Shown piece by piece: positions 1 through 7,434 of a stretch of 10,084 nt of DNA; position 1 is the stretch's first letter; the number at the start of each line of letters is the position of its first letter. Origin of the DNA: Thiopontia sp013349825. GTDB lineage: Bacteria > Pseudomonadota > Gammaproteobacteria > GCF-002020875. The stretch is from assembly GCA_963981015.1 (NCBI GenBank), contig CAXCCG010000084.1:1-10084 (forward strand), written 5' to 3'. The notes beneath the pieces are model-generated. The model did no database searches and was not told the origin of the DNA. It was given only the letters and a program-made list of their open reading frames with translations. The position numbers and the translations under genes were made by a program.

Positions 1-1
1 G

Positions 2-370
2 CTCTATAACGGAAATCGTGATCAATCAATGCGTCAGGAGAGTGCATTCCGTATTAATGCGGCAAAAGAGGCCTTTGATGCAGCTGTGCGTGTTGTTAAA
101 GAGGAACTTTCGATTGCATGGCATGCTTATGAGCGTCAGCGTAAATTGGTCCCATTTTTGTCAGACAAGGCAGTGGCAAACCGTAAGACACGTGAAACTT
201 ATGAGAAGCAGTATAAGCTGAACCAAAGTACGCTATTGGAGATCTTGGGTGCTGAGACAGAAATGCTGGGTTCAGATACACTATTGCTCAATGCCGAGAA
301 TGACCTCTTTATGTCAAAATTCCGTGTGCTACAGACCATGGGTCTGTTAGACAAGATATTCGGTTACTAA
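2..370 (+). CDS. lapE: TolC-family outer membrane protein of a type I secretion system (LapE-like), C-terminal part
   Basis: The reading frame is open from the window edge to a TAA stop at 368-370, giving about 122 residues, so the 5' part lies outside the window and the gene is not broken. The visible part begins with a LYNGNRD segment, which resembles the 'LF.GG' turn at the start of the second half of TolC-type proteins. It continues with long amphipathic helices rich in Ala, Glu, Gln and Arg, including YEKQYKLNQSTLLEILGAE, which resembles the conserved 'Y..G..tlldvL.ae' helix of the family. Such proteins form the outer-membrane trimer and periplasmic tunnel of type I exporters. Placement next to lapD, lapG, lapB and lapC suggests it is the adhesin's outer-membrane channel. 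It converges with lapD with 33 bp between stops. The family call is firm; the LapE name rests on context. Confidence 0.85.
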   Translation, partial: LYNGNRDQSMRQESAFRINAAKEAFDAAVRVVKEELSIAWHAYERQRKLVPFLSDKAVANRKTRETYEKQYKLNQSTLLEILGAETEMLGSDTLLLNAENDLFMSKFRVLQTMGLLDKIFGY

Positions 371-403
371 ACTATAGTCTTGCCATTGAACGTTAGCTTG
401 CTC

Positions 404-2383
404 TTATTGAAAACTCAAGAGCGCCTCTTCAGCCGGTAGTGGTTTTGCGATAAAGTAGCCTTGTAACCCATCAATGGGGAAATCTTTCAAGGTATCGATC
501 TGCTGCTGATTCTCAACCCCCTCTGCGATCACCTGAATGCCAAGACCATGGGCAATATCTGCCAATGAGTGGACAAAGAAACGGCTCTCTTTCTGTTGGT
601 GAATGTCCTGGATATGGGAGCGGTCAATCTTGACATAGCGTGCCCTCAGATCAGTCAAATAACCAAATGAGGTGAAGCCAACACCGAAGTGGTCGAGAGA
701 AAGTGAGCTGCCGATCTCATCCAGTCGGTCCGCCAGAGGACGGATGGACTCCTTGCCTTTATCCATATCCCCTTCACTCACCTCCAGACTGATTCTCTTG
801 GCCGCCCCAGGAAAACGATTCAGGGTCTTTTCTAACCAGCCAATAAATTCCGGGTCGCTGGTTGAGCTGGAAGAGAGGTTAATTGAAAAATTAGCCGATG
901 GTGCCTTACTACTGGCCAACTCCAATGTATTGAGAATAATGATGCGATCGATCTCTGGCATCAGTCCGAAACGTTCCGCCATAGGGATAAATGAACCACC
1001 GGGTAGTGTCTCACCATCGCTGCTGGGCATGCGTGCGAGAACCTCGTAGTGGACCAGGGTACGATCTTGTGTGGAGACTACTGGTTGCAGATAGATCTCA
1101 AGATTTTTCTCTGTTAGACACTGCTCAATATGGGCCTTCCAGTGCTGAGCACCCTGATGATGGGCGGTATCTGTCTCGCTGGTGTTGAGTAGATGCCAAC
1201 CGTTGCTATGCTGAGCTCGGGCACTCTGTAGTGCATTGTCGGCGCTACCAAGAAAAGAGCCAATGTTAATCTCCTGGTTATGTATATGGAAGAGCATGCC
1301 GAGTGCAAAAAAATCATTTTCCAGAGGGAAGTCCATCGAGCGCAAGGTTGCAATTTTATTGGTGATCTCCAACGCAAGTGGTTCAGCCTGCTCCGTAGTT
1401 GTATTGGGCAAGAGTGCAGAAAATTCAGAGCCGCTAAAGCGGAACAGCTGTGCTTTTGGATAGTGTTGAATACTCTCTTGCAGCAGTTTGCTGGTAGTCT
1501 GTAGTAACTCGTCTGTGATCTGGTAGCCATGCTGCTGGTTGATGTTGTCCAGGTCCAGAATTTGAAGCTGGATGTAGATACCCTGAGAGGCACTTTCCTC
1601 ATCGTTCAGGAAGGTATCGAGTTGCCCATTAAAATAGCGGCGATTTGGTAGTTTGGTTACGCCGTCTTCATACGCCTCCCGGCGAATCTCCTGATTCAGT
1701 GCAGCCTGATTTTCAAAGATCTGTTGGAGCCGTTCAACCATCTGGTTCATCGCTTTGGCAACTTGGCGCAGCTCACGTGCTTTGGGTAGTTTGTCGGTAA
1801 TGATGAATTTTTTCTGAGTGACCGCAGCGGCCTGTTTCTCGATATCGTTGAGAGGTCGCAGAATGACCCGTAACAGAATTAACATCGCAATTGAGGCAAT
1901 GGTGGTGAGCAGGATAAAAAGTGATGAGCTCTGAGTTGCCTTGCGCCAGAGATCAGCATAGGCATAGCCCGGATGGTTCTGGATGTAGATGTGACCAAGT
2001 TGGCTCCATCCGCTGGTGAGCAGAGCATGGCCAATAGGGGTCTCTAGCGGGAAAGCCTCAATAAACCAGGGAGGAACGCCATCAACCACTACCTCGAGTG
2101 AACGCTCAACCAGAACTGCATCTTGATTGTTTTCGATCCGAATCTGCAGGTAGTCCCCGCTATCGAATGCGGAGTTGACCATGGTCTCTAAAAGCGACTC
2201 ATCCCCCAGATCAACGGCGCTGGTAAAGGAGAGTCCCAGAGAGGTTGCAACCTCATCCGCCTGCGATTTGAGCTGATTTTGCAGGTAGTCCTGACTGCTC
2301 TGGATGCTCAGAAAAAGTGTGCCGGCAAAGAACAGCACGAAAAGCAGAATAATGGTGGTAAAGAGTTGGGTTCGTAAGCTCAT
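404..2383 (-). CDS. lapD: LapD: inner-membrane c-di-GMP receptor with degenerate GGDEF and EAL domains
   Basis: The protein has 659 residues: a TM helix at about 7-26, a periplasmic domain at about 27-150, a second TM at about 153-173, a HAMP/signalling helix at about 174-238, GGDEF at about 239-400 and EAL at about 415-655. The GGDEF signature reads SGSEF (317-321), so cyclase activity is unlikely. The EAL domain keeps EVLAR (447-451), N502, E534, K585 and the AEGVEN motif, but the usual DDFG is DHFG (D564, H565), a loss expected to impair metal binding and catalysis. The periplasmic domain keeps a GW motif (W126); in characterised LapD this loop Trp contacts LapG. Known role: c-di-GMP bound by the EAL domain drives a periplasmic change that sequesters LapG and so retains the adhesin. 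The start follows the lapG stop by 2 nt with GAGG just upstream, indicating translational coupling. Confidence 0.93.
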   Translation of the reverse strand: MSLRTQLFTTIILLFVLFFAGTLFLSIQSSQDYLQNQLKSQADEVATSLGLSFTSAVDLGDESLLETMVNSAFDSGDYLQIRIENNQDAVLVERSLEVVVDGVPPWFIEAFPLETPIGHALLTSGWSQLGHIYIQNHPGYAYADLWRKATQSSSLFILLTTIASIAMLILLRVILRPLNDIEKQAAAVTQKKFIITDKLPKARELRQVAKAMNQMVERLQQIFENQAALNQEIRREAYEDGVTKLPNRRYFNGQLDTFLNDEESASQGIYIQLQILDLDNINQQHGYQITDELLQTTSKLLQESIQHYPKAQLFRFSGSEFSALLPNTTTEQAEPLALEITNKIATLRSMDFPLENDFFALGMLFHIHNQEINIGSFLGSADNALQSARAQHSNGWHLLNTSETDTAHHQGAQHWKAHIEQCLTEKNLEIYLQPVVSTQDRTLVHYEVLARMPSSDGETLPGGSFIPMAERFGLMPEIDRIIILNTLELASSKAPSANFSINLSSSSTSDPEFIGWLEKTLNRFPGAAKRISLEVSEGDMDKGKESIRPLADRLDEIGSSLSLDHFGVGFTSFGYLTDLRARYVKIDRSHIQDIHQQKESRFFVHSLADIAHGLGIQVIAEGVENQQQIDTLKDFPIDGLQGYFIAKPLPAEEALLSFQ

Positions 2384-2385
2384 GG

Positions 2386-3123
2386 CTAGCCTCGTGTCGG
2401 TGCGGTATTTTCTACAGGTTGGCGGATATCACTACTGGTCATCCGTTTTTGGAGTTGTGTCCAGGCGTTTAGACTGGATGAGGAGCCTAACCGTTTGCCT
2501 CGTCCTCGATCTTTGCTGTTCCAGACATCACTACCATTGAAACTGTAGACTGGAGTTAGATCTTTTCTCAGGTTTGCAGGGAAGATTGAGCGTACCAGAT
2601 TGTCGAGTACCAGGGGTACTGCATCATCTGTTGGATAGTAGGTGACAACCATGTGCGCCTGTTTGAGTTTGATCGCCTTAACATAAGTGATGCGGATTTT
2701 GCTGTCGTCGACCCCCGCCTGCAACAGGGTGAAATACTTTGCGATGGAGAAGTCCTCACAATCGCCTCCATGGGTGGCCAGGGTTTCGACCGGTGTAGCC
2801 CAGTAATCTTTCTCTCCCCAGTGGTCGATATCATTCACAAAGCGTACCTGTTCATTAAAAAATTCATTGGTCTTTTCAAGTTTCTCCTCTTCGGGCAGTT
2901 GAGTGATCTCTTCAATCAGCTTTTGCCACTCCTCCAGCCGAATACGGGCGGTGACACCAAACCGGCTCTCTGCTTCATGGAGTACAGCACTGTCGAGTTG
3001 TAGACCGGTAGGTGCAGCCACTACAAGCGCCACTGCAAGCACTACTATAAACGCTGCTACAAACGCTGCTACAAACGCTGTTACAAACGAGAGTAGAGGT
3101 GAGATAAAGAGGCTTCGGAGCAT
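2386..3123 (-). CDS. lapG: LapG: periplasmic calcium-dependent cysteine protease (bacterial transglutaminase-like, BTLCP family)
   Basis: The protein has 245 residues: an unusually long hydrophobic N-terminus (about 11-38), then the protease domain (about 45-225). The catalytic triad is visible as C122 (in GGDCEDF), H157 (in QAHMVV) and D174 (in LVLDN). D121 and E123 flank the Cys in the arrangement reported to bind calcium in characterised LapG. A signal peptidase cleavage near VVAA-PTG (about 37) is plausible, so the enzyme would be periplasmic. Family role: cleave LapA-type adhesins near the N-terminus at an xAAG-type site, releasing them from the cell, unless LapD with bound c-di-GMP holds LapG. 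The ATG at 3123 is the only Met before the protease domain, although I see no good Shine-Dalgarno in front of it. The gene sits between a small upstream gene (44-bp gap) and lapD (2-bp gap). The signal sequence contains a 12-bp tandem repeat. Confidence 0.94.
   Translation of the reverse strand: MLRSLFISPLLSFVTAFVAAFVAAFIVVLAVALVVAAPTGLQLDSAVLHEAESRFGVTARIRLEEWQKLIEEITQLPEEEKLEKTNEFFNEQVRFVNDIDHWGEKDYWATPVETLATHGGDCEDFSIAKYFTLLQAGVDDSKIRITYVKAIKLKQAHMVVTYYPTDDAVPLVLDNLVRSIFPANLRKDLTPVYSFNGSDVWNSKDRGRGKRLGSSSSLNAWTQLQKRMTSSDIRQPVENTAPTRG
3046..3089. repeat. 12-bp tandem repeat inside the lapG signal-sequence coding region
   Basis: Three near-identical 12-bp units (tataaacgctgc at 3046-3057, tacaaacgctgc at 3058-3069, tacaaacgctgt at 3070-3081) are followed by a partial fourth unit (tacaaacg at 3082-3089). 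The unit length is a multiple of three. On the minus strand it encodes repeated AAFV-like tetrapeptides in the hydrophobic core of the LapG leader, so copy-number change would lengthen or shorten the leader without a frameshift. Confidence 0.85.
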
Positions 3124-3167
3124 GGTCTTCGCGAGGAGTGGGTGACTTAGTGGAGGTGCCTGAAGAT

Positions 3168-3524
3168 CTAAAGTTCTATAAGATCATCGTCACCCAAAAT
3201 ATCGGCATCAAGATTTTGTCTCTTTTCACGAATCAGCTTTCTGGAGAGTAGTTTCTGCTGGCTCACTTGGGGAAAGTCAGTAAAATGGATTGCCTTGTTT
3301 TTAATCAATAGGTCAATCAGATCCTCAAGTACACGAACCAGTTCCAGATCACTGGTTTCAAAATAGTGGTCGAACTCACTCTCATCCTTGAACTGGGCCG
3401 TGAGGAAGTTGATCACCTCAGGTGAATCAGTGAAGAGTGGGGTTTGGTCGCTGGTAGGGGTTGGATTGTCCTTAATCGCTGTGATCTTCCCTGATGTATC
3501 ACGTTCTACATATATCTTAGCCAT
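3168..3524 (-). CDS. Conserved hypothetical small protein, first gene of the lapG-lapD cluster
   Basis: This 118-residue protein has no signal peptide or membrane segment, so it is probably cytoplasmic. The N-terminus (MAKIYVERDTSGKI) looks like a short beta hairpin. The middle (about 34-100) is helical, with SDLELVRVLEDLIDLL (58-73) and a FTDFPQVSQQKLLSRK stretch (81-96), and the tail is acidic (DADILGDDDLIEL). From memory it resembles a family in gammaproteobacteria often labelled 'tryptophan synthase subunit beta like protein'. That label appears to be a database misnomer: nothing here resembles TrpB, and 118 residues is far too short. The start is well supported, with AGGAGG at 3529-3534 (minus strand) four nt before the ATG. 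It is separated from lapG by 44 bp on the same strand, so the two are probably co-transcribed. Its function is unknown; a role in the Lap circuit is only a guess from position. Confidence 0.8.
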   Translation of the reverse strand: MAKIYVERDTSGKITAIKDNPTPTSDQTPLFTDSPEVINFLTAQFKDESEFDHYFETSDLELVRVLEDLIDLLIKNKAIHFTDFPQVSQQKLLSRKLIREKRQNLDADILGDDDLIEL

Positions 3525-3621
3525 ATTGCCTCCTCAGACCGGACCCGAAAAGTTTTCACCCCTATCAATAAATAGAGTTCTAAAAATAATTAAATTTGTA
3601 TGAAAATAATAGCAAATGAGG

Positions 3622-3644
3622 AGAGGCTTGAGTCCTCTTTTTTT
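3622..3644 (+). terminator. Terminator-like hairpin with T tract in the divergent intergenic region
   Basis: AGAGG (3622-3626) pairs with CCTCT (3634-3638) around a 7-nt loop, and T3638-3644 forms a run of seven T residues. It lies upstream of the predicted sigma-54 promoter of lapB and faces the plus strand. It could end a short plus-strand transcript or insulate lapB from read-through. The stem has only five pairs, so this is tentative. Confidence 0.35.
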
Positions 3645-3692
3645 GTGTCAAAAAGGGGTATTTTTTTATTTAAACATCTGTTTTATAAGTAA

Positions 3693-3708
3693 AGGCATGT
3701 TTTTTGCA
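3693..3708 (+). promoter_or_regulatory. Predicted sigma-54 (RpoN) -24/-12 promoter for lapB-lapC
   Basis: The sequence aGGCAtG-tttt-TTGCA matches the sigma-54 consensus TGGCACG-N4-TTGCW at every defined position except the first and sixth. The invariant GG (3694-3695) and GC (3706-3707) are exactly ten bases apart. A start about 12 nt downstream (near 3719) would give a leader of roughly 70 nt before the lapB ATG at 3790. Sigma-54 promoters need an enhancer-binding activator, so the AT-rich DNA upstream (3540-3690) may hold its sites. Confidence 0.6.
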
Positions 3709-3720
3709 AAAGGAGGGTGT

Positions 3721-3739
3721 TCGTCAAGTTTTTGGACGA
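3721..3739 (+). promoter_or_regulatory. Small inverted repeat in the lapB leader
   Basis: TCGTC (3721-3725) and GACGA (3735-3739) form a perfect 5-bp inverted repeat around a 9-base loop, just after the expected sigma-54 transcription start. It could be a 5' hairpin of the lapB mRNA or an operator half-site pair. No T tract follows, so it is not a terminator. Confidence 0.3.
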
Positions 3740-3789
3740 TTACCCCTAACTGAAGAGGATTGGCGCTAGACATACTGCTTATAAGGTAA

Positions 3790-5943
3790 ATGACTGAGGA
3801 TGATGTTCAACAATGGGAGGACGAGGGGCTTTTCGGTATCGAAGACCCGCTTCTTGACTCTCTCATTATTCTATCGAAACACTTTGGTACCCCAGCCTCT
3901 AAAGACATGCTGACGGCGGGGCTACCGATGGTGCACGGGCGCTTGACGCCTGAACTCTTTGTGCGTGCCGCAGAGCGGATCGATATATCCTCACGTTTAG
4001 TGCGTAAATCACTGCAGCAGTTCTCAGCACTACTACTGCCCGCAGTATTGCTGCTAAAGGACCACACCGCCGTGGTGTTGCACTCAATCGACAACGAGCA
4101 GGGCATAGTCAAGGTGTTGTCACCTGGCAGCATGGGGGAGCTGGATCTGACGTTGGAAGAGCTGGATAGTCTCTACAGCGGCAAGGCATTCCTGGTCTCC
4201 CAGTTACACCGTTTCGATAAACGTACTCCTCAATTGATGAATGTACGTCAGCGTCACTGGTTTTGGGGGACTTTGATCAGCTCCTGGAGAATCTATCGAG
4301 ATGTTTTATTGGCATCTCTGTTGATCAATATGTTCGCTCTGGCGAGTCCACTGTTTGTAATGAATGTGTATGATCGGGTGGTTCCCAATAAAGCAATCGA
4401 GTCACTTTGGGTCTTGGCGATTGGGATCTCAATCGTCTATATATTTGATTTTGTAATGAGAACACTGCGTGGCTATTTTGTAGATATTGCCGGTAAAAAG
4501 TCAGACATTCTACTATCAGCCCATATTTTTGAGCATGTGATGGGGCTTAAGATGTCCTCTCTGCCCCCTTCTGTGGGTGGTTTTGCCAACAGTTTGCGTG
4601 ATTTTGAGAGTATTCGTGATTTTATTACCTCAGCAACCATTTTGGCGCTGATTGATTTGCCGTTTTTGGTTCTGTTTGTGCTTGTAATTAGTATGTTAGC
4701 TGGGGATTTGGTCTATATTCCTGTGATCAGTATTGTACTTATTGCCCTCTACAGTGTGGCGATTCAGAAGGTGCTTCAGGAGTCTGTTGAGAAGTCAGTT
4801 CGTGCCAGTACTCAGAAAAATGCCACCTTGATTGAGTCACTTTCTGCAGTAGAGACGATCAAAACTCTGGGGGCTGAGGGTATTCTGCAAAACCGTTGGG
4901 AAAAGGCGACTGGGTATATTGCGGACTGGGGAATTCGTTCCCGCATGCTAACGGCCTCTAGCGGTAATGTCTCTCAACTGATCCAGCAGATGACAACAGT
5001 CAGTATTGTAGTGTTTGGAGTCTACCTGATTGCTGAAGGTGAGTTGAGTCAAGGGGGGTTGATTGCTGCAGTCATGCTCTCCGGGCGTATGCTGGCGCCA
5101 GCGTCACAGATTGCAGGGTTGGCCTCTCGCTATTTCTATGCAAAGTCTGCACTCACATCACTAAGCCAGATTATGGAGCAGCCAACAGAGCGTTCAGACC
5201 ATAAAGGACTCCATCGTGACAAGATTCAAGGGGGGATTCGTTTTGACCAGGTCTCATTCTCCTACCCTGGAGAAGAGTATAAGTCGCTGAATGAAGTAAC
5301 TATAGAGATTAAGCCGGGAGAGCGTGTTGGAATTATAGGTCGTGTGGGATCAGGAAAATCAACCCTGGAAAAGTTGATTTTAGGACTCTATGATGCAGAT
5401 GAAGGGGCCATTCAGATTGATGGTGTTGATGTGAGGCAGATCGACCCTGCCGACCTGCGGCGAAATGTGGGGTATGTAGCGCAGGATGTCATGCTCTTCT
5501 ATGGATCCTTGAGGGACAACATAGCGTTCGGTATGCCGCACGTATCCGATGAGGAGATTCTCCGGGCAGCTCAGCTCTCCGGAGTTTCTGAGTTTGCGGC
5601 ACAACACCCTTCAGGGTTCGATATGGAGGTTGGGGAGCGTGGAAGCCGCCTCTCAGGAGGGCAGCGGCAGAGTGTTGGGTTAGCGCGTGCCTTCCTGTCT
5701 AAACCTCCTATTGTACTGTTGGATGAGCCAAGTAACTCGCTCGATAACTCATCCGAAGCACAATTAATCAAACAGTTATCAGAATTTTCTGTGGGCAAGA
5801 CTCTGATTCTGGTAACCCATCGCTCATCGCTGTTGAAGCTGGTTGACCGGCTGCTGGTGATGGATAAGGGGCAAGTTGTTGCCGATGGTCCGAAAGACCA
5901 GGTGCGTGAGGCGTTAAGACAAGGAAAGCTCCATGTCCGATGA
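3790..5943 (+). CDS. lapB: LapB: type I secretion ABC exporter with inactive C39-like domain
   Basis: The protein has 717 residues in the standard order for a type I exporter. A C39 peptidase-like domain (about 15-140) is followed by a membrane domain (about 165-455, hydrophobic segments near 173-190, 205-225, 283-303, 307-325 and 402-430) and an ATPase domain (about 480-710). In the C39 domain the catalytic Cys position is Ser (DPLLDSL, S24), so this is a non-cleaving C39-like domain, as is usual for adhesin and RTX exporters; H92 is kept. ATPase motifs are complete: Walker A GRVGSGKST (517-525), Q565, signature LSGGQ (621-625), Walker B IVLLDEP (641-647) and switch H677. It powers export of the adhesin through LapC and the outer-membrane channel. 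AAGG lies only 3 nt before the ATG, so the ribosome site is weak. Transcription is probably sigma-54 dependent. Confidence 0.93.
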   Translation: MTEDDVQQWEDEGLFGIEDPLLDSLIILSKHFGTPASKDMLTAGLPMVHGRLTPELFVRAAERIDISSRLVRKSLQQFSALLLPAVLLLKDHTAVVLHSIDNEQGIVKVLSPGSMGELDLTLEELDSLYSGKAFLVSQLHRFDKRTPQLMNVRQRHWFWGTLISSWRIYRDVLLASLLINMFALASPLFVMNVYDRVVPNKAIESLWVLAIGISIVYIFDFVMRTLRGYFVDIAGKKSDILLSAHIFEHVMGLKMSSLPPSVGGFANSLRDFESIRDFITSATILALIDLPFLVLFVLVISMLAGDLVYIPVISIVLIALYSVAIQKVLQESVEKSVRASTQKNATLIESLSAVETIKTLGAEGILQNRWEKATGYIADWGIRSRMLTASSGNVSQLIQQMTTVSIVVFGVYLIAEGELSQGGLIAAVMLSGRMLAPASQIAGLASRYFYAKSALTSLSQIMEQPTERSDHKGLHRDKIQGGIRFDQVSFSYPGEEYKSLNEVTIEIKPGERVGIIGRVGSGKSTLEKLILGLYDADEGAIQIDGVDVRQIDPADLRRNVGYVAQDVMLFYGSLRDNIAFGMPHVSDEEILRAAQLSGVSEFAAQHPSGFDMEVGERGSRLSGGQRQSVGLARAFLSKPPIVLLDEPSNSLDNSSEAQLIKQLSEFSVGKTLILVTHRSSLLKLVDRLLVMDKGQVVADGPKDQVREALRQGKLHVR

Positions 5944-7291
5944 CCGCATGCTCAGTAAACAGGAATTGGCACTCATCGATGCTGATGATTTTTCCTATAT
6001 TTCTGACCGCAGCGCTGCGGTTTTACTGCGCTCACCTCGTGGGGGGCGGATGATTGTCTGGTCAATCATGGCATTTATGTTTGTATTTATGCTCTGGGCA
6101 GGGTTTGCTGAGCTGGATGAGGTGACTGTGGGAGAAGGTAAAGTGATCCCCTCTAGGCAGCTTCAGATTGTACAGAACCTGGAAGGGGGTATTATCTCTG
6201 AGGTACTGATCAAGGAGGGTGACATTGTCGATGAAGGGCAGACCTTGCTCCGTTTTGATGGCATCATCATGAACGCCTCACTACAGGAGAATCGTAGAAA
6301 AATTCAGGCATTGAAGTCAAAAAAAGCACGACTACAGGCTGAGGTTGGGGGTAAAACGCTGCGGTTTGATGAGACGCTGATTAAGGCCTTCCCGGAATTG
6401 ATTCAGCAGGAGCGCGAGCTGTATGAGTCTCGTGAGAAGGAGCTTCAAGCACGTATTGCCGGAGTCGATAGCCAGAATAAACAGATTGGACAGGAGATTG
6501 ATGGATTAAGATCCAAGTTGAATACATTGAAGAAAAGTATTGTTATTTCTAATAAAGAGTTGGAGATAACAAGGCCGCTATTTTTGGAGGGGGCAGTTTC
6601 GAAGGTCGAACTGCTGGGGCTTGAACGGGTCGTGAATGACATGCAGGGTGAGATCGAAATGGTGCAGTTAGAGATCCCCCGACTAGGAACACAACAAGAG
6701 GAGATGAGGACAAAACGAACTGAAGTGGAATTAACTTTTAGGAATCAGGCGCGGGAGGAGCTCAACCAAATTATTGGTGAGCTCTCTGCACTTGAAGAGG
6801 GGGCAATTGCCCTCAGGGATAAGGTGGATCGAACCGCCGTACTCTCCCCAGTGAGGGGCGTAGTCAAACGGGTGCTCGCAAGCGGCATCCGTTCTGTCGT
6901 TCAACCAGGTTCTGATCTGGTTGAAATTGTTCCGTTAGATGATGCGCTACTTGTAGAGGCGAAAATCCGTCCTGCAGATATCGCCTTTATCCATCCGGGA
7001 CAGGAGGTCATGGTTAAATTTACAGCCTATGACTTCTCGATCTATGGCGGTGTTACCGCTAAATTGGAGCAGATCAGTGCAGATACCATCCTCGATGCCG
7101 TAGATGGTGAGAGTTACTATCTAGTCAAGGTGCGTACAGATAAAACGCACCTCGGTACCGTTAAACGTCCGCTAGAGATTATCCCTGGAATGGTCGCCTC
7201 AGTGGATATCTTGACTGGTAAAAAGACAGTGCTGGAGTACCTCATGAAGCCTGTTTTCAAGGCACGTCAACAAGCGCTTAGAGAGCGTTGA
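5933..7291 (+). CDS. lapC: LapC: HlyD-family periplasmic membrane fusion (adaptor) protein
   Basis: The protein has 452 residues: a cytoplasmic N-terminus (1-38), a single TM helix (about 40-58, IVWSIMAFMFVFMLWAGF), a lipoyl/barrel-sandwich half (about 62-112, including VQNLEGGIISEVLIKEGD), a long coiled-coil hairpin (about 113-295) and the second lipoyl half with a beta-barrel (about 300-430; LSPVRGVVKRV at 304-314, IIPGMVASVDI at 416-426). This is the classic HlyD plan, and the length is normal for type I secretion adaptors. It bridges the inner-membrane exporter and the TolC-like channel. Its ATG lies 11 bp inside the end of lapB, with AAGGA (5921-5925) seven nt upstream, so the two are translationally coupled. 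No clear terminator follows the TGA. Confidence 0.93.
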   Translation: MSDDRMLSKQELALIDADDFSYISDRSAAVLLRSPRGGRMIVWSIMAFMFVFMLWAGFAELDEVTVGEGKVIPSRQLQIVQNLEGGIISEVLIKEGDIVDEGQTLLRFDGIIMNASLQENRRKIQALKSKKARLQAEVGGKTLRFDETLIKAFPELIQQERELYESREKELQARIAGVDSQNKQIGQEIDGLRSKLNTLKKSIVISNKELEITRPLFLEGAVSKVELLGLERVVNDMQGEIEMVQLEIPRLGTQQEEMRTKRTEVELTFRNQAREELNQIIGELSALEEGAIALRDKVDRTAVLSPVRGVVKRVLASGIRSVVQPGSDLVEIVPLDDALLVEAKIRPADIAFIHPGQEVMVKFTAYDFSIYGGVTAKLEQISADTILDAVDGESYYLVKVRTDKTHLGTVKRPLEIIPGMVASVDILTGKKTVLEYLMKPVFKARQQALRER

Positions 7292-7326
7292 TTTTAAAGA
7301 TAATATAACCTTGCTGGGTGATTAAT

Positions 7327-7355
7327 CTTTTGTTTTAAAATTACCGTTCTATAAT
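7327..7355 (+). promoter_or_regulatory. Possible sigma-70 promoter for the adhesin gene
   Basis: A perfect TATAAT lies at 7350-7355 in the 143-bp gap between lapC and the adhesin. The matching -35 region is poor (cttttg at 7327-7332 with 17-bp spacing). Transcription from here would start near 7362 and leave a leader of about 70 nt. I found no GG-N10-GC sigma-54 pattern in this gap, so the adhesin may be under different control from lapB-lapC, or may also be read through from them. Confidence 0.35.
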
Positions 7356-7420
7356 GGAGTGGCATTAATAATAATGTTAACGGACTCTTAATCTTTACCC
7401 CTCTCTAGTCAATCCATTTT

Positions 7421-7424
7421 GGAG
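7421..7424 (+). promoter_or_regulatory. Ribosome binding site that sets the adhesin start
   Basis: GGAG lies ten nt before the ATG at 7435 and is the best Shine-Dalgarno near the 5' end of this frame. The next in-frame ATG (codon 15, at 7477) has no purine-rich site at a suitable distance, so 7435 is the preferred start. Confidence 0.6.
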
Positions 7425-7434
7425 CAGTCGTACC

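Noticed and set aside
399..423. Inverted repeat GCTCTT/AAGAGC at the convergent tolC-lapD ends, considered as a bidirectional terminator
   Set aside because: Six pairs, an 11-base loop and no T tract on either strand; it also overlaps the lapD stop codon. Too weak to call.
1114..1602. Minus-strand open frame of 162 codons within lapD
   Set aside because: Alternative frame on the same strand as lapD, with low-complexity composition and no motif; the lapD frame carries the GGDEF/EAL domains.
2653..3003. Plus-strand open frame of 116 codons opposite lapG
   Set aside because: It is the antisense of a gene with a complete catalytic triad and shows no domain or ribosome site of its own.
3168..3524. 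Tryptophan synthase beta subunit
   Set aside because: Homologues sometimes carry this label, but the protein is only 118 residues and has no PLP-lysine region or other TrpB motif.
3525..3789. c-di-GMP riboswitch in the lapB leader
   Set aside because: No GEMM-like conserved bases or paired helices were seen; only short inverted repeats are present.
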